A stretch of 64,000 nt of DNA from JAVVHH01 sp964613945. Lineage in GTDB: Bacteria > Pseudomonadota > Alphaproteobacteria > Acetobacterales > Acetobacteraceae. Below the pieces are notes generated by a model that was not told the origin of the DNA, ran no database searches, and saw only the letters and a list, made by a program, of their open reading frames with translations. Of this stretch, positions 1 through 7,947 are shown piece after piece (the first letter of the stretch is position 1; each line of letters starts with the position of its first letter). The stretch is taken from positions 99,453-163,452 of the forward strand of contig CAZTJC010000005.1 of the NCBI GenBank assembly GCA_964613945.1, in the 5' to 3' direction. Position numbers and translations under genes: made by a program.

Positions 1-438
1 GTCGTTGGCCATACCCTGATGGCCGTGGTCGACGGAAACCTGGTCGGCCGGGTAGATCGGCACCACCGCGCCATTGCCGCCGAAACCGCCGACCTGAACC
101 GCTTGCGGCAGGAGGAACGGCGTCTGCGTGACGGCATTGAGGCCGGTATCGAGGTAGCGCTGGATGTAATTGGCCGTCTGATTGGCCGGGGTAAGGCCAG
201 ACGGCGCACTCAGCAGCCCGTTGGCGCCCGGGAACGTGCCGAAGTGATGATCGAACGACTGGTTCTCGTTGAAGATGACGAAGACGTATTTCACCTTCTG
301 CTGCAGCAGCGCAATCTTTTGCTGCGTCGTCAAAGGCGCGTTGCCCGACGACTGCGCCAATGCGGCTGTAGCGTTCGACAGCATTGCGAAGATTCCAAGC
401 ACTGAGCAGGTGCTCTTCAGCAGTTTTTTGCGCGTCAT
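1..438 (-). CDS. Secreted phosphoesterase family protein, 5' part only
   Basis: The first 146 codons of a minus-strand gene run off the left edge of the window. The product begins MTRKKLLKST and has a Sec-type signal peptide of about 28 residues ending near NATAALAQ. The mature part carries FNENQSFDHHFGTFPG at about residues 55-70. This is the N-terminal signature of the phosphoesterase family that includes non-haemolytic phospholipase C and acid phosphatases (PF04185), where the Glu-Asn pair and the Asp-His are near the metal site. The enzyme is therefore probably periplasmic or secreted and cleaves phosphomonoesters or phospholipid head groups; the substrate cannot be told. The gene starts 280 bases from the neighbouring TctA stop, so it should have its own promoter in 439-717, where I see no other gene. 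Confidence 0.8.
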   Translation of the reverse strand, partial: MTRKKLLKSTCSVLGIFAMLSNATAALAQSSGNAPLTTQQKIALLQQKVKYVFVIFNENQSFDHHFGTFPGANGLLSAPSGLTPANQTANYIQRYLDTGLNAVTQTPFLLPQAVQVGGFGGNGAVVPIYPADQVSVDHGHQGMAND

Positions 439-717
439 GGGAACCGTCCCTTCGGGAAATCCAGAGTAGATCGCCCACTTCATTAGGCCGCGTCGCTACC
501 GCGTGCGATGGCGTTTTGATGACAGTTTAGGAGAATGGCGCTGTTGGACATGCGGAAGGGGCCGCTCAGAACCATACCGAGGGTGCCGGCAGGCATGGGT
601 CGTCACCGCAGAATATTGGGCTTGGCGACCGTCTAGGACATTCGAATTGGCAGCATCGTTAGGGCGGGCTGCGGCGCTTCGCGCAGTTTCAGGTCGTAAT
701 TAAACTCACCTGAGCGG

Positions 718-2271
718 TCATTCACTAAGTATCGGGGTTGTCGTCGGTAGCGCAGTCGCCAAAAACCGTTCCTTGCGGCGCGATCGTTCCGCTCTAATCC
801 ACAGGACGATCTGGAACAGGATCAGCACCGCACTCGCGGTAATAAAGCCCGCACTGATCGGTCGCTCCACGAACACGCTGAGGCTCCCACGGGAAAGCAG
901 CACCGCACGACGGAAATTTTCCTCCACTAGCGGGCCGAGCACGAAGCCGAGGAGGATCGGCGCAGCCGGGAAGTCAAGCGCGGCAAAGATCGCGCCGATG
1001 ACACCGAACGCCAATACTTCCCAGACTTGAGCCAGATTGTGGTTGGTGCTGAACACCCCGACCGCGATAAAGAACAGCGCCGATGGATAAAGGTATCGAT
1101 ACGGCACTTGCAGCAACTTCACCCAAAGCCCGATCAGCGGGACGTTCAGGATCAGCAACAGGACATTGCCGATCCAGAAGCTGGCGATCAGACCCCAGAA
1201 CAAGTCGGCATGCTCGGTGATCAACTGCGGACCGGGCTGGATACCCTGGATCAGCAACGCGCCGAGGATCAACGCCATCACGGCGTCGCCCGGGATGCCC
1301 AGGCTCATCGTGGGGATGAAGTCGACCTGGGTCTTGGAGTGCGACGCCGCTTCGGGGGCTGCCACACCCTCGATCGCACCATGGCCGAAGCGACCGGGGT
1401 CACGCGCGATCTTCCGTTCCAGAGCGTAGGCCAGGAACGTCGTGATGGTCGGCCCCGTGCCCGGCATCGCGCCGAACAGCGTGCCCACTGCCGTGCCACG
1501 CACCATCGGCCAGAAGGACTGGCGCAACTCGCTCAAGCTAGGACGCATGTCGCGCAGCCTGACGGTGGTGCTGCCGCCAACGGCCTGCATACGGTTCACG
1601 CTGCGCAGGAATTCCGCCACGCCGAACAGGCCGAGTGCCAACGCCACGAGCTCCACGCCGTCATCCAGGGCCGTGATCCCCAAGGTGAAGCGCTGCGTGC
1701 CGGTACTGACGTCGGTGCCGACCACGCCGAGCAACAACCCGATGACCGTCATCGCGACGCCCTTCAAGGGTGAACCCCGCGACATGGTTGCCCCGGCCAA
1801 CAGCCCGAGCAGCATGATGGAGAAGATCTCCGCCGGGCCGAACTGGAAGGCGATCCGCACCAATAAGGGCGAGGCAACGATCATCACGATGATGCCGACG
1901 GAGGCGGCAAAGAACGAGCTGATCATGGTGATGCCGAGCGCGGTGCCGCCCTTGCCCTGCTGCGTCAGCGGGTATCCGTCCAGGCAGGTGACGGCGTGCG
2001 GCGGGTGACACGGCAGGTTGAGCAGGATCGCCCCGATCGCGCCGCCGTACTGGGACCCATAGAAGATGCCGGCGAGCATCAGTATCGCGGGGATCGGCGC
2101 CATCGTATAGGTCAGCGGCAGCAGCATCGAAATCGCCGACAGTGCACCCATCCCGGGCAGCACTCCGATCAGATTGCCGATCAGCACGCCGACGAACGAC
2201 CACATCAGATGCGAGGGCATCAGCGCGACGCCGAACCCGGTCCACAGATCATGCAGCGATTGCGAGATCAT
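718..2271 (-). CDS. Tripartite tricarboxylate transporter, large permease subunit (TctA family)
   Basis: This 517-residue, strongly hydrophobic protein has the length and about 12 membrane segments usual for TctA, the large permease of tripartite tricarboxylate transporters. The two family signature loops are visible: LPGMGALSAISMLLPLTY near residue 38 and AMPGTGPTITTFLAYAL near residue 268. The latter is followed by the helix containing IPGDAVMALILGALLIQG. It should act in the inner membrane with TctB (2276-2728) and the periplasmic Bug receptor (5951-6922) to import a carboxylic acid using an ion gradient. It is the last gene of a leftward operon and begins 4 bases after the TctB stop. The substrate is unknown; the co-operonic molybdenum hydroxylase suggests an aromatic or heteroaromatic acid. 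Confidence 0.93.
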   Translation of the reverse strand: MISQSLHDLWTGFGVALMPSHLMWSFVGVLIGNLIGVLPGMGALSAISMLLPLTYTMAPIPAILMLAGIFYGSQYGGAIGAILLNLPCHPPHAVTCLDGYPLTQQGKGGTALGITMISSFFAASVGIIVMIVASPLLVRIAFQFGPAEIFSIMLLGLLAGATMSRGSPLKGVAMTVIGLLLGVVGTDVSTGTQRFTLGITALDDGVELVALALGLFGVAEFLRSVNRMQAVGGSTTVRLRDMRPSLSELRQSFWPMVRGTAVGTLFGAMPGTGPTITTFLAYALERKIARDPGRFGHGAIEGVAAPEAASHSKTQVDFIPTMSLGIPGDAVMALILGALLIQGIQPGPQLITEHADLFWGLIASFWIGNVLLLILNVPLIGLWVKLLQVPYRYLYPSALFFIAVGVFSTNHNLAQVWEVLAFGVIGAIFAALDFPAAPILLGFVLGPLVEENFRRAVLLSRGSLSVFVERPISAGFITASAVLILFQIVLWIRAERSRRKERFLATALPTTTPILSE

Positions 2272-2275
2272 CGGC

Positions 2276-2728
2276 TCAGCCCCAACGGAACAACGGGAAC
2301 GGCACCTGCAGCAGCCACCAGAAGATCAGCACACACGCTGCGGTCATCACCACGCCGAGCAGCGCCGCGCCCCCTATGGTGTTCTGGCGATCACCGAGTG
2401 CGGAAATGAAGACGACGGCGAAGGTGGCCGGGATCAAGCCGCCGAACAAGCCGAGCACGACGAAGGCGGCGATGCCGACGCAGATACACAGCCATCCGCG
2501 CCACTCCGGTGCCAATCGGGTTGCCGGCGTGGCCGGTGCCTTGGCGGTGAGCATGAGGATGATGCCGGTCACGCCCAGGATCACACCGAGCCCGAGCGGG
2601 AAGTAACCCGGCCCCATGCGCCGGAGCGAGCCGATGTCGTAGCTCGTGGCCTGCCACACCGTTGCCAGGCCGAACGCGAGCATCAGCAGCCCGCCGAGAA
2701 AATCCTTGCGGTCCTCGAAGCGTATCAT
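2276..2728 (-). CDS. Tripartite tricarboxylate transporter, small permease subunit (TctB family)
   Basis: A 150-residue protein with four predicted membrane segments. The N-terminal motif DFLGGLLMLAFGLATVW is followed by the TctB hallmark loop RRMGPGYFPLGLGVILGV (about residues 36-53), where G-PG-FP is the conserved core. TctB is the small membrane subunit that pairs with TctA. The start overlaps the stop of the upstream ModA-like gene by 4 bases (ATGA), and TctA follows after 4 bases, so these genes are very likely translated from one message. Confidence 0.9.
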   Translation of the reverse strand: MIRFEDRKDFLGGLLMLAFGLATVWQATSYDIGSLRRMGPGYFPLGLGVILGVTGIILMLTAKAPATPATRLAPEWRGWLCICVGIAAFVVLGLFGGLIPATFAVVFISALGDRQNTIGGAALLGVVMTAACVLIFWWLLQVPFPLFRWG

Positions 2729-3411
2729 TCGAAGCCGCTGCGCTGGCGCAGGCCGGCCATCGCCGCGCCGGTCAGCAAGGCAACCAGCGCCTCCGCCTCG
2801 CGCGGCATCGCTGCCCTGGTGCTAACCGCGGCGGCATAGACCGTGGACAGATCGTGCTCCGGCGGCAGCGGTCCGACCAGCGCCAGGCCGGGCGTGTAGA
2901 GGATCTCGGTCATCTGGGTGGTGCCGATGCCTCCTTCGGGCGCCTCCTCCGCCAGCGTTCGCATCGCGGTTTCGCCGTTGGGGAACATGCGCAGCTTCGG
3001 GGTCATCTCCGCCTCGAGACCCAGCGCGCCGAGCACGGAACGCACATGGATGCCAGCCGTGCTTTTATAGGCGTCCGGCATGTAGACGGCGCTTGCGGCA
3101 CGCATGGCGGCCGCGAACGCTGCGCCCGTCGAGACGTCCGGCTTGACCTGATCCGCCGGGACCGCGACCGCCGTCCGCACCGTGCCGATCGGTGCCACGC
3201 CACGCACCGACCCGGCCGTTTCCAGCTCGGCGAGCTGCCGAGCCGTCAGGATCAGGAGGTCGCACGCCTCCCCGCCCTCGAAGCGCTCGCGGATCGCGCC
3301 AACCGCGCTGAACGATCCCGAGATCGTGGCGCCACTGCTCGCCTCGAACCCGGCCTGCACATCACCGACCAGCCCCTTGGCGGCCCCTGCACTCAGCACG
3401 CGCAACGTCAT
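2725..3411 (-). CDS. ModA-like substrate-binding-domain protein without signal peptide
   Basis: The 228-residue product starts directly with the mature fold of type-2 periplasmic binding proteins (VLSAGAAKGLVGDVQAGFE), with ModA/sulfate-receptor-like features: a Ser/Ala-Gly first loop, FEGGEACDLLIL at about 44-55 and a C-terminal VALLTGAAMAGLRQRSGFE. No signal peptide or membrane segment is visible, although molybdate receptors normally have one. Its start overlaps the molybdopterin subunit stop by 4 bases and its own stop overlaps the TctB start. Such proteins are often annotated as molybdate ABC transporter receptors, but there is no ModB or ModC here. Alternatives are a cytoplasmic ligand sensor or a chaperone for the adjacent molybdenum enzyme; both are inference. 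Confidence 0.7.
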   Translation of the reverse strand: MTLRVLSAGAAKGLVGDVQAGFEASSGATISGSFSAVGAIRERFEGGEACDLLILTARQLAELETAGSVRGVAPIGTVRTAVAVPADQVKPDVSTGAAFAAAMRAASAVYMPDAYKSTAGIHVRSVLGALGLEAEMTPKLRMFPNGETAMRTLAEEAPEGGIGTTQMTEILYTPGLALVGPLPPEHDLSTVYAAAVSTRAAMPREAEALVALLTGAAMAGLRQRSGFE

Positions 3412-5501
3412 CCCAGCTCTCCCATCTCATCGGCGGCCGCGGTCACCCTCTCGGGGGTCAACGGCATCTCCCGTATCTGCACGCCCAGCGCCGCCGCCAC
3501 GGCATTGGCGATGGCGGCCGCAGCGGGGGCAACCGACGCTTCTCCAGCGCCGACCGATGGCTCGGCGGAGTCCACGATATGCACGGACACCGCTGGCACC
3601 TCGGAAAATTTCAGGATCGGGTACGTGTCCCAGCTATCACTGGTGATCCGGCCGTCCATGAACTGTACGGCCTCCTTCAACACCCAGCTCGTGGCCTGGA
3701 TCGCACCGCCCTCGATCTGGTTGGCGACCCCGTCCGCATCGACGACGATCCCGACATCGCAGGCGATCACGAGGCGCCGTACCCGGATCACAGCCGCCGC
3801 CTCGATCTCGGCGACGACAGCGCAATAGGCGCTGGTATTCTTGTATCGAGCGTAGCCGATGCCACGGCCCCAGCCTTCAGGCATCGGCGCTGTCCAATCG
3901 GCATGCGCGACCGCTGCTTCAATGACGGCCCGCGCGCGTGGATCGGTCGTGTGACGCAGCCGATAGGCTACCGGGTCGACCCCGCTCTCCTGCGCCAACC
4001 GGTCCATCATCTGCTCGGCGGCGAACACGTTCATCAGCGCGCCGAGCGCCCGCATGGCCGAGGCGCGCAGCGGCATGGAGAGGATACGATGGTCCGTGAT
4101 CGACCATGCCGGGAGATCGTAGGAGGGTTCCGCGTTGCGGTCGGCGCCGCCGCCAACCGTGCGCGGTGCATTGATCGCCGGTTGCCGCTCGAATGGCGGG
4201 TCTAGCGACCAGGCGCCCAACAAAGCCGGGCTGCTGCCGCGACCGGGTCGGGTGCTGTGCCCGTTACTCCAGATCGTGTGCCGCCAATCGAGGATGGCGC
4301 CCGCGGCGTCCAGATCGACCTCGATCGTGACGGCCATCGCCGGGCTGAAGGGTGTCCACGCGAGTTCGTCCACCCGCGACCATTGGACCCGAACGGGGCG
4401 ACCCTCGACATGGCGGGCCAGGAAGGCCGCGTCGAACGCCACGTCATCGGCCGGGTTGTGACCATAGCAGCCGGCACCCTCGACATGCTGCACGACGATC
4501 TGCGCGGGCTCGAGCCGCAGGGCCAGAGCGAGGTCACGACGCAGGTTGAAGATTGCCTGGCTGTGCGACCAGACCGTCACCTGGGCACCCTCGAAGCGAG
4601 CGATGGCGCAGGACGGGCCGATCGAGGCGTGGGCGAGATAGGGTTTGGCGAATTCGGTGCGGATCGTTCGGGCGACGACCGGTTGATTGCCGGGCCGTTC
4701 GCCTTGGACCACACGACTTGTGTCTGCCGGCTGTAGCCGCAGCCAGGCTGCCAGCCCCTCTTGCGGCGGGAGCTCAGCCGGTTCCGACCACCTGCACTCC
4801 TTTGCCAGCACCGCAGCGGCCGCCACCACCTCGGGCTCGGTCGTCCCGACGACGCCGACCAGCGAACCGTCCCGCACGACGGCCAGCACGCCGGGACATC
4901 TGCGCGTTGCGGTATCCCCTATGGACAGCAGCTCCGCCCCTGGGCTTGGTGGGCGCACGATCCGGCCGTGCAGCAGGCCGGGCAAAGAGATGTCGTGGAT
5001 GAAACGGGGTCGGCCGAACACCTTGTCCGGCAAGTCGGTGCGACGGAGGCCGGCACCGGCGACGGCCAGCGCTTCCGGCTCGCCGGTCGCGTCACGATCG
5101 AGCAACGCATCGTCGGCCAACGCCCAATAGCTGGTGCGCCCACCGATCACGCCACGCTCGATGCTCATGGCCTCGGACGGCAATCCCACCCTCTCTGCAG
5201 CCCGGCGCAGATAGATCGTGCGCGCCTCCAAGCAAACTTGCCGCAGCGCTGCCCCGGAATCCCGCACCGACAAGCTGCCCGAGGTGACTCCCTCGTCCGG
5301 ACTATGCGCCGTGCACGCGGGCATCATGCGCACCTGATCGGCCCCAAGCCCGAGCGTATCGGCGACGATGCCGGTCAATGCGGTCAGGATCCCCTGCCCA
5401 AGCTCGACCTTGCCAGAGGAGACCTCAACCCAGCCTTCCCGGCGGACCCGCAGCCATTGTCCGAGGCGAGGATTAGCCCGCAGCGACGCCGACATCGTCA
5501 T
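3408..5501 (-). CDS. Molybdopterin-binding large subunit of a xanthine-dehydrogenase-family hydroxylase (IorB/NicB-like)
   Basis: 697 residues from the chosen ATG at 5501, which forms an ATGA overlap with the 2Fe-2S gene; a longer in-frame ATG at 5552 would overlap that gene by 55 bases. The N-terminal block (NPRLGQWLRV, VSSGKVELGQGILTAL, PDEGVTSGSLSVRDSG) is typical of two-subunit isoquinoline or nicotinate dehydrogenases. The C-terminal GAGEASVAPAAAAIANAV holds the conserved active-site Glu at about residue 654. The enzyme should hydroxylate an aromatic or N-heteroaromatic ring carbon with water as oxygen source. No FAD subunit and no cytochrome c domain are encoded nearby, so the electron acceptor is unclear. 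The product is shorter than IorB (about 780 residues) and may be cytoplasmic. Confidence 0.88.
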   Translation of the reverse strand: MTMSASLRANPRLGQWLRVRREGWVEVSSGKVELGQGILTALTGIVADTLGLGADQVRMMPACTAHSPDEGVTSGSLSVRDSGAALRQVCLEARTIYLRRAAERVGLPSEAMSIERGVIGGRTSYWALADDALLDRDATGEPEALAVAGAGLRRTDLPDKVFGRPRFIHDISLPGLLHGRIVRPPSPGAELLSIGDTATRRCPGVLAVVRDGSLVGVVGTTEPEVVAAAAVLAKECRWSEPAELPPQEGLAAWLRLQPADTSRVVQGERPGNQPVVARTIRTEFAKPYLAHASIGPSCAIARFEGAQVTVWSHSQAIFNLRRDLALALRLEPAQIVVQHVEGAGCYGHNPADDVAFDAAFLARHVEGRPVRVQWSRVDELAWTPFSPAMAVTIEVDLDAAGAILDWRHTIWSNGHSTRPGRGSSPALLGAWSLDPPFERQPAINAPRTVGGGADRNAEPSYDLPAWSITDHRILSMPLRASAMRALGALMNVFAAEQMMDRLAQESGVDPVAYRLRHTTDPRARAVIEAAVAHADWTAPMPEGWGRGIGYARYKNTSAYCAVVAEIEAAAVIRVRRLVIACDVGIVVDADGVANQIEGGAIQATSWVLKEAVQFMDGRITSDSWDTYPILKFSEVPAVSVHIVDSAEPSVGAGEASVAPAAAAIANAVAAALGVQIREMPLTPERVTAAADEMGELG

Positions 5502-5944
5502 ACCGCCGCCATCACCGCACGCACGATGCGATTGTGCGCGCCGCAGCGGCACAGGTTTCGGTCAAGTGCTTGCCTGATGTCCGCCTCGGTCGGCGCCGGG
5601 TTGTGCAGAAGCAGCCCGGCGGCACTCACCAGGATTCCGGACAGACAGTAGCCGCACTGTCCCGCCTGATGTGCCAAGAACGCCGCCTGCAACGGGTGCG
5701 GCCGCTCCGGCGTGCCCAAGCCCTCGACCGTGACCACGGCCTTGTTCTCAACTGCCCAGAGCGGCAGCGTGCAGGAGGGCTGCGCGACGCCGTCGACCAG
5801 CACAATGCACGCCCCGCACTGGCCCGCGCCGCAGCCGAAGCGCGACCCGGTCAGGCCCAGCGTAGAGCGCAGGGCGTCCAGCAACATGACGCGGTCATCG
5901 AGCGCGACCTCGACTGCTTCGCCATTGAGGGTCAGCGCCGGCAC
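5498..5944 (-). CDS. (2Fe-2S)-binding small subunit of molybdenum hydroxylase
   Basis: A 148-residue protein with both cluster motifs of the XDH-family small subunit. Cys38, Cys43, Cys46 and Cys58 (CGAGQCGAC plus CTLPLW) form the plant-ferredoxin-type site. Cys97, Cys100, Cys132 and Cys134 (GQCGYCLSGI and NLCRCG) form the second site close to molybdopterin. It carries electrons from the molybdenum centre of the downstream subunit. The length is normal for IorA/NicA-type subunits. The gene begins 6 bases after the Bug receptor and overlaps the large-subunit start by 4 bases. Confidence 0.94.
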   Translation of the reverse strand: MPALTLNGEAVEVALDDRVMLLDALRSTLGLTGSRFGCGAGQCGACIVLVDGVAQPSCTLPLWAVENKAVVTVEGLGTPERPHPLQAAFLAHQAGQCGYCLSGILVSAAGLLLHNPAPTEADIRQALDRNLCRCGAHNRIVRAVMAAV

Positions 5945-5950
5945 GAGCGC

Positions 5951-6922
5951 CTACTGCGTGGCACTGGCGCCAGACAGCTTCACCACCTTGGCCCATTTCG
6001 CGATGTCGGCGTCCATGAACGTCCGGAAGGCTGCCGGCTGCATCACCATCGGCACTGCCCCGTCTTTGCTCCAGACATCCTTCACCTCCGGACTGCCGAC
6101 GATGTCGCTGACGACCTTGTTCAGTCGATCCACCGCCTCGCTCGGCATGCCTTTGGGGCCCATGATGCCCAACCAGATCACCGCATCGTAGCCCGGCACC
6201 GTTTCCGCCACCGTCGGCAATTCGGGAAATACCTCGGACCGCGCCGTCCCACTCGTGGCCAGGGCCACTGCTTTCCCGCTCTTGATGAAGCTGGCCATCG
6301 TCGTCGTCGCGTCGAACATCATGTCCACATGCCCGCTGATGACGTCGACGCGCGCCGGGCTGCTGCCTTTGTACGGGATGTGCAGGATGTCGACGCCAGC
6401 CATCTGTTTGAACAACTCGCCGGCCATATGGTACGGAGTGCCCGGACCCGAGGACGCGTAGCTGAGATCGCCGGGCTTGGCCTTGGCGCGCGCAATCAAC
6501 TCGGCCACCGTCTTGACGCCCAGATCCGGCCGCGTGACGAGCACGAGATCGGAGCTGTTGATCGGCGCAATGGGCACGAAGTCGGCCATCAGCTTGAACG
6601 GCTTCTTGGCGAACAGCGTCTCGTTGACCGTATGGGTGTTGGAGATCAGCAGCAGCGTGTAACCGTCCGCCGGTGCATTCTTGACGTATTCCGTTCCGAT
6701 CAGCGACCCGGCGCCGGGCCGGTCGTCAACGATGAACGACTGCCCGAGCGCCGCCTGCAGCCGCGGTGCGAGCAGACGCGCATACACGTCCGCCGAGCCA
6801 CCGGCCGCGAACGGCACGATCACCGTGACGGGCCGGTTCGGATAGACATCGGCCGCCTGGAGCGGCCTGGCAGCGAGGGTAGCGGCAAGGGCTAATGCGG
6901 CCCGGCGGGTCAGTGTCTGCAC
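5951..6922 (-). CDS. Bug family tripartite tricarboxylate transporter receptor (TctC-like)
   Basis: 323 residues. The signal peptide (about 1-24, LTRRAALALAATLAARPLQA) may be Sec or Tat dependent. The mature start DVYPNRPVTVIVPFAAGGSADVYAR is the classical Bug signature, with the -PF-AGG-D/V--R core. Further family blocks are RPGAGSLIGTEYV, SYASSGPGTPYHMAGELF and HIPYKGSSPARVDVISGHVDMMFD. It is the periplasmic ligand-capturing component for TctAB encoded at the end of the same operon. It sits between the FAH-type hydrolase (46-base gap) and the 2Fe-2S gene (6-base gap), which ties uptake to the hydroxylase. Confidence 0.93.
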   Translation of the reverse strand: MQTLTRRAALALAATLAARPLQAADVYPNRPVTVIVPFAAGGSADVYARLLAPRLQAALGQSFIVDDRPGAGSLIGTEYVKNAPADGYTLLLISNTHTVNETLFAKKPFKLMADFVPIAPINSSDLVLVTRPDLGVKTVAELIARAKAKPGDLSYASSGPGTPYHMAGELFKQMAGVDILHIPYKGSSPARVDVISGHVDMMFDATTTMASFIKSGKAVALATSGTARSEVFPELPTVAETVPGYDAVIWLGIMGPKGMPSEAVDRLNKVVSDIVGSPEVKDVWSKDGAVPMVMQPAAFRTFMDADIAKWAKVVKLSGASATQ

Positions 6923-6968
6923 GGATATCCTCCCTCGACGCGGCGCCCCGTTAGCCGGGGCCTGTCCG

Positions 6969-7841
6969 CTAGTTAGCGACGGTGTTGGTGAGCGTACCCA
7001 GCCGATCGATGCTGATGGTCATGGTGTCGCCGACCTTGAGGAAGCGCGGCGGCTTGAACCCGATGCCGACCCCGGCGGGCGTGCCGGTGGCGATGACGTC
7101 GCCGGGCTGCAGCGTGATGCCGGCCGACAGGGTAGAAATGATGGTCGGGATGTCGAAGATCAGGTCGCTCGTGTTGGCATCCTGGCGCAACTCGCCGTTG
7201 ATCCAGCATTTGACGTTGAGGTCAGCGGGATCGCCGACCTCGTCCGCGCTGACGGCCCAGGGACCCATCGGGCAGAAGCTGTCCATCGACTTGCCGATAA
7301 ACCATTGCCGGTGCTTCTGCTGCAGATCGCGCGCCGTGACGTCGTTGATGATCGTGTAGCCCCACACGTGGTCGAGCGCGTTCGCCTTGCTGATGGAACG
7401 GCCTGGCTTACCGATGATCACCGCGAGTTCTGCTTCGTAGTCGAGCTGTTCGGTCAGATCGGTGAAGGCATGCACCGGGGCACCGCTGGCGACGATGCAC
7501 GAGGCGGGCTTGGTGAAGATCACCGGGAAGTCCGGCGCCATCTCGCCTTTGGCTGCAGAGGTGTCATAGCCGGAGTTGGCGAACTCCTTGGCGTGCTCGT
7601 GATAGTTCTTGCCGACGCAGAACACGTTCCGGCGGGGCTTGCCGATCGGTGCAAGCACGGCATGATCACCGAGCGGTGTCCATTGCGATACCGCTGCCAG
7701 GGACGAGTTGCTCGCAATCAAGTCGACAATGTCGCCGCTGAAATCGGGAACCAAGGTCGATACGGGGCAGAAGCTGTCGCCGTCGGGCGAGATTACCGCA
7801 GGCTGTGCCTGTCCATCGAGCTCGAGCATGGCCAAACGCAT
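6969..7841 (-). CDS. Fumarylacetoacetate hydrolase family protein
   Basis: 290 residues with an N-terminal FAH cap region and the C-terminal catalytic fold: VFCVGKNYHEHAKEF (about 72-86), the metal-binding block LDYEAELAVIIGKPGRSIS, GYTIINDVTARDLQ, and DVIATGTPAGVGIGFKPP near the C-terminus. The family includes fumarylpyruvate hydrolase, 2-keto-4-pentenoate hydratase and oxaloacetate decarboxylases, all acting on 2-oxo or 1,3-diketo acids with Mg2+. As first gene of the leftward operon it probably acts on a ring-opened product of the compound handled by the molybdenum hydroxylase. The exact reaction is not determinable. It is divergent from the GntR regulator, with about 106 bases between the two starts. 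Confidence 0.9.
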   Translation of the reverse strand: MRLAMLELDGQAQPAVISPDGDSFCPVSTLVPDFSGDIVDLIASNSSLAAVSQWTPLGDHAVLAPIGKPRRNVFCVGKNYHEHAKEFANSGYDTSAAKGEMAPDFPVIFTKPASCIVASGAPVHAFTDLTEQLDYEAELAVIIGKPGRSISKANALDHVWGYTIINDVTARDLQQKHRQWFIGKSMDSFCPMGPWAVSADEVGDPADLNVKCWINGELRQDANTSDLIFDIPTIISTLSAGITLQPGDVIATGTPAGVGIGFKPPRFLKVGDTMTISIDRLGTLTNTVAN

Positions 7842-7854
7842 TGCGGTTCCCCGG

Positions 7855-7945
7855 ATTGGTTGATATTGGTTTGCTGTAACAACTAATAACTTGCAGAAAC
7901 CGCAGGGTCAACCGTGCATCGTTGACGCCCAATTTGGACCAATTG
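7855..7945. promoter_or_regulatory. Candidate operator region between FAH gene and GntR regulator
   Basis: The divergent intergenic stretch contains ATTGGTT at 7855-7861 and again at 7865-7871, exactly one helical turn apart. The symmetric element CAATTTGGACCAATTG lies at 7930-7945, with perfect CAATT/AATTG arms and a TTGG-A-CCAA core. It lies 2 bases before the regulator ATG. ATTGGT and ACCAAT half-sites resemble those bound by PdhR-type members of the FadR subfamily. This suggests that the regulator at 7948 controls itself and the leftward operon; binding is inferred. Confidence 0.45.
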
Positions 7946-7947
7946 CG

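Noticed and set aside
1027..1773. Long plus-strand open frame of 248 codons
   Set aside because: It lies antisense to TctA, has an Arg/Gln/His-rich composition typical of high-GC shadow frames, and no recognisable domain.
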